Assembly (NCBI GenBank): GCA_032251435.1
Contig: JAVVEH010000011.1
Span: 1 to 64,000 of the forward strand
From: JAVVEH01 sp032251435
GTDB lineage: Bacteria; Verrucomicrobiota; Lentisphaeria; Oligosphaerales; MVZH01
Direction of reading: 5' to 3'
DNA length: 64,000 nt
Each line of letters opens with the position of its first letter. Position 1 is the stretch's first letter. A program made the translations under genes and the position numbers. Positions 62,704 through 64,000 of the stretch are shown here, one piece after another. The notes below the pieces were generated by a model, which worked only from the letters and a program-made list of their open reading frames with translations, was not told where the DNA came from and made no database searches.

Positions 62704-63023
62704 GTTGACGGGCGAAAACTCAATGCGAAAACCTCTTCCCTGTTTGCGGAGAGGTTTTGGCGCTGCCTTGAAACCCGTGCCACACCGGCGGAACCGGACC
62801 CAACCTATCAAAGCGTTCCGCAAAACTTCGCCAGGTTGGCAAAAAAGACCTTTTTTCAGCTTGATGTCGCGCCATCCGGACAGTTTCCGGCTTTTTCCCC
62901 GCGGTTCCACCTGTGTCTGAACGGTTAAAAACACGATTGACCGGCTTGACGTATGTCATTTGGAAGGACATTTTAAAAACCACTCGCCTCGTGGACAGAT
63001 GTGCGTTAAGCAGCGAAAGACTC
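62704..63023. other. Intergenic region with weak hairpin
   Basis: These 320 bases hold an imperfect terminator-like hairpin at 62728-62758 (aaaacctct / agaggtttt) without a T run, which may end purE transcripts. The remainder leads to rex; the in-frame extension of the rex frame to 62913 is unlike Rex. Confidence 0.4.
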
Positions 63024-63674
63024 ATGACCCGCAGAATAAAACTACATAACCTCCCCAGTATCCGTCGGTTGCCCCGCTACCTGCACCTGTTGAAACGCCT
63101 CCAGCAGCAAGGTGTGGCCTACGTCTCCGCTCCTAAAATCGCCGATGTTCTCGGGCTGGCGGGTATTCAGGTCAGAAAAGATCTGGCGCTCACCGGCATT
63201 GTGGGAAAACCCCGGGTGGGATATGAAGTCAGCGCCCTGGTTGAAGCCATCGTCAGCCACCTTGGTTGGGATCAGACCCGGCAGGCCGTCCTGGTGGGCG
63301 CGGGCTCTCTGGGAACCGCCCTGCTGGGCTATGGGGGATTCACCAATTTTGGCTTGCGCATTGTCAGCGCGTTTGACGCCTCACCGACGCTGATTAACCG
63401 GGAGATTCATGGCATTACGATTCGTCCGGCCCATGAACTCGGCCCCTTCATTGAGAAAAACGCGATCCGCATCGGGATTCTCACGGTCTCTCCGGCCGCC
63501 GCGCAAAGCGTGACAGACACCATGGTCAACGCCGGAATCCGCGCCATTTGGAACTTTGTGCCCGCTCCGCTCACGGTGCCCGAACGGGTGATCATTCAAA
63601 ACGAGGATTTGGCCTGCGGATTGAGTGTGCTCAGCCTTAAACTGGACATTGCCCGGACAGAGGCGGAGAAATAA
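63024..63674 (+). CDS. rex: Redox-sensing transcriptional repressor Rex
   Basis: Rex senses NADH/NAD+ and represses fermentative and respiratory genes in Gram-positive and many anaerobic bacteria. The start at 63024 (MTRRIKLHNLPSIRRLPRYL) is chosen from homologues. A winged-helix DNA-binding domain (residues 1-75, with VRKDLALTGIVGKPRVGYEV) is followed by a Rossmann domain with GAGSLGTALLGYGGF for NAD(H) and the C-terminal swapped helix (LSVLSLKLDIA). The 216-residue length is normal. It fits an anaerobic host. Confidence 0.93.
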   Translation: MTRRIKLHNLPSIRRLPRYLHLLKRLQQQGVAYVSAPKIADVLGLAGIQVRKDLALTGIVGKPRVGYEVSALVEAIVSHLGWDQTRQAVLVGAGSLGTALLGYGGFTNFGLRIVSAFDASPTLINREIHGITIRPAHELGPFIEKNAIRIGILTVSPAAAQSVTDTMVNAGIRAIWNFVPAPLTVPERVIIQNEDLACGLSVLSLKLDIARTEAEK

Positions 63675-63757
63675 TCCGGCCGACATAAACGAATCTGTTG
63701 GCGAACGTTTTTCACGCCCTTCGTGTCCCGCGCGCCTCCCCCGCGTCGTTTTGGCAG

Positions 63758-64000
63758 TCAACCGATGTATTCCCATACTTTTCGGATGTAGTAACGGTAA
63801 TTTTCCAAAGAGGAGCCATTGGGAATCCGGTGATCCAGCCCCAGCATGCAGCCTCTGGTTGCCATCATCAGCGGAATTTTCCGTTCCAGTTCCGCGTCGA
63901 TATCCGCCCGTGTTTTTCTGAGGATAAACTTATCCAGTCCGCCTTTGAAGGCCAACGTCTCGCCATATTTTTTCCGCGTCGCCACGATATCCATGCCGGC
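63758..64000 (-). CDS. Uroporphyrinogen-decarboxylase-like protein, C-terminal part
   Basis: The visible 80 or so residues end a protein running past the window edge. They match the C-terminus of URO-D superfamily proteins (GGLDKFILRK, CMLGLDHRIPNGSSLENYRYYIRKVWEYIG), a form seen in methyltransferase MtaA/CmuA-like and uncharacterised PVC members rather than HemE itself. Only the end is present, so function is not decidable. Confidence 0.78.
   Translation of the reverse strand, partial: AGMDIVATRKKYGETLAFKGGLDKFILRKTRADIDAELERKIPLMMATRGCMLGLDHRIPNGSSLENYRYYIRKVWEYIG

Overview
The window reads as chromosomal DNA from an uncultivated, probably anaerobic bacterium of the Planctomycetes-Verrucomicrobia-Chlamydiae (PVC) group, perhaps near Lentisphaerota or Kiritimatiellota. 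The reasons are the coaE-rho gene order (known to me from Chlamydia), a ParE/ParC-type topoisomerase pair in the same operon, Hanks-type kinase, FHA and secreted protease genes, and oxygen-sensitive or redox-related functions (class I fumarase alpha subunit, NifU/NifS, Rex, an Rrf2 regulator, two radical SAM enzymes). The phylum is an inference; no rRNA gene is present. A run of 100 N at 59639-59738 shows this is a draft or metagenome assembly.

Layout. 127-6389 (minus) is a tightly coupled five-gene operon: two B12-binding radical SAM proteins, two GNAT-fold proteins and a GH3-type ligase. It looks like an uncharacterised biosynthetic cluster. 7187-9533 holds a short TspO, a membrane-anchored trypsin-like protease and an FHA protein. 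9556-16553 (minus) is an information-processing operon: coaE, rho, a small zinc ribbon, parE, parC. 17012-20578 carries a GH78 rhamnosidase-like gene, a five-S1-domain protein and the stump of a sugar isomerase gene. 20604-27628 (minus) runs kinase, metallophosphoesterase, rhaB, rrf2, dapF, mutM. Class II aldolase (with a clear terminator) and radC follow.

30255-38700 is the most unusual part: a secreted TPR protein with a broken 5' end, a secreted protein-arginine deiminase (PAD) homologue with all catalytic residues in place, and a secreted protein of unknown function. Next come a 71-bp direct repeat of the PAD/unknown-gene junction interrupted by an IS4/IS1634-like element, and then an IS21 istA stump with an inverted array of IS21-like end repeats. 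This segment and the restriction-modification gene at 41626-44232 look richer in A/T than their surroundings, as expected of acquired DNA.

38862-59338 is mostly single genes: a parvulin isomerase, a two-domain ABC permease, a one-polypeptide XamI-like nuclease/adenine methylase, HrpB, a DEDDh exonuclease, a DUF4197 lipoprotein, an acyltransferase, a fumarase alpha subunit without its beta partner, a Ycf46-like AAA ATPase, MreC, an EF-hand membrane protein and a Sel1 protein. 59474-59863 is a tandem tRNA-Gly(GCC) cluster broken by the assembly gap, with one aberrant copy. The window ends with nifU-nifS-purE, rex and the 3' end of a uroporphyrinogen-decarboxylase-like gene.
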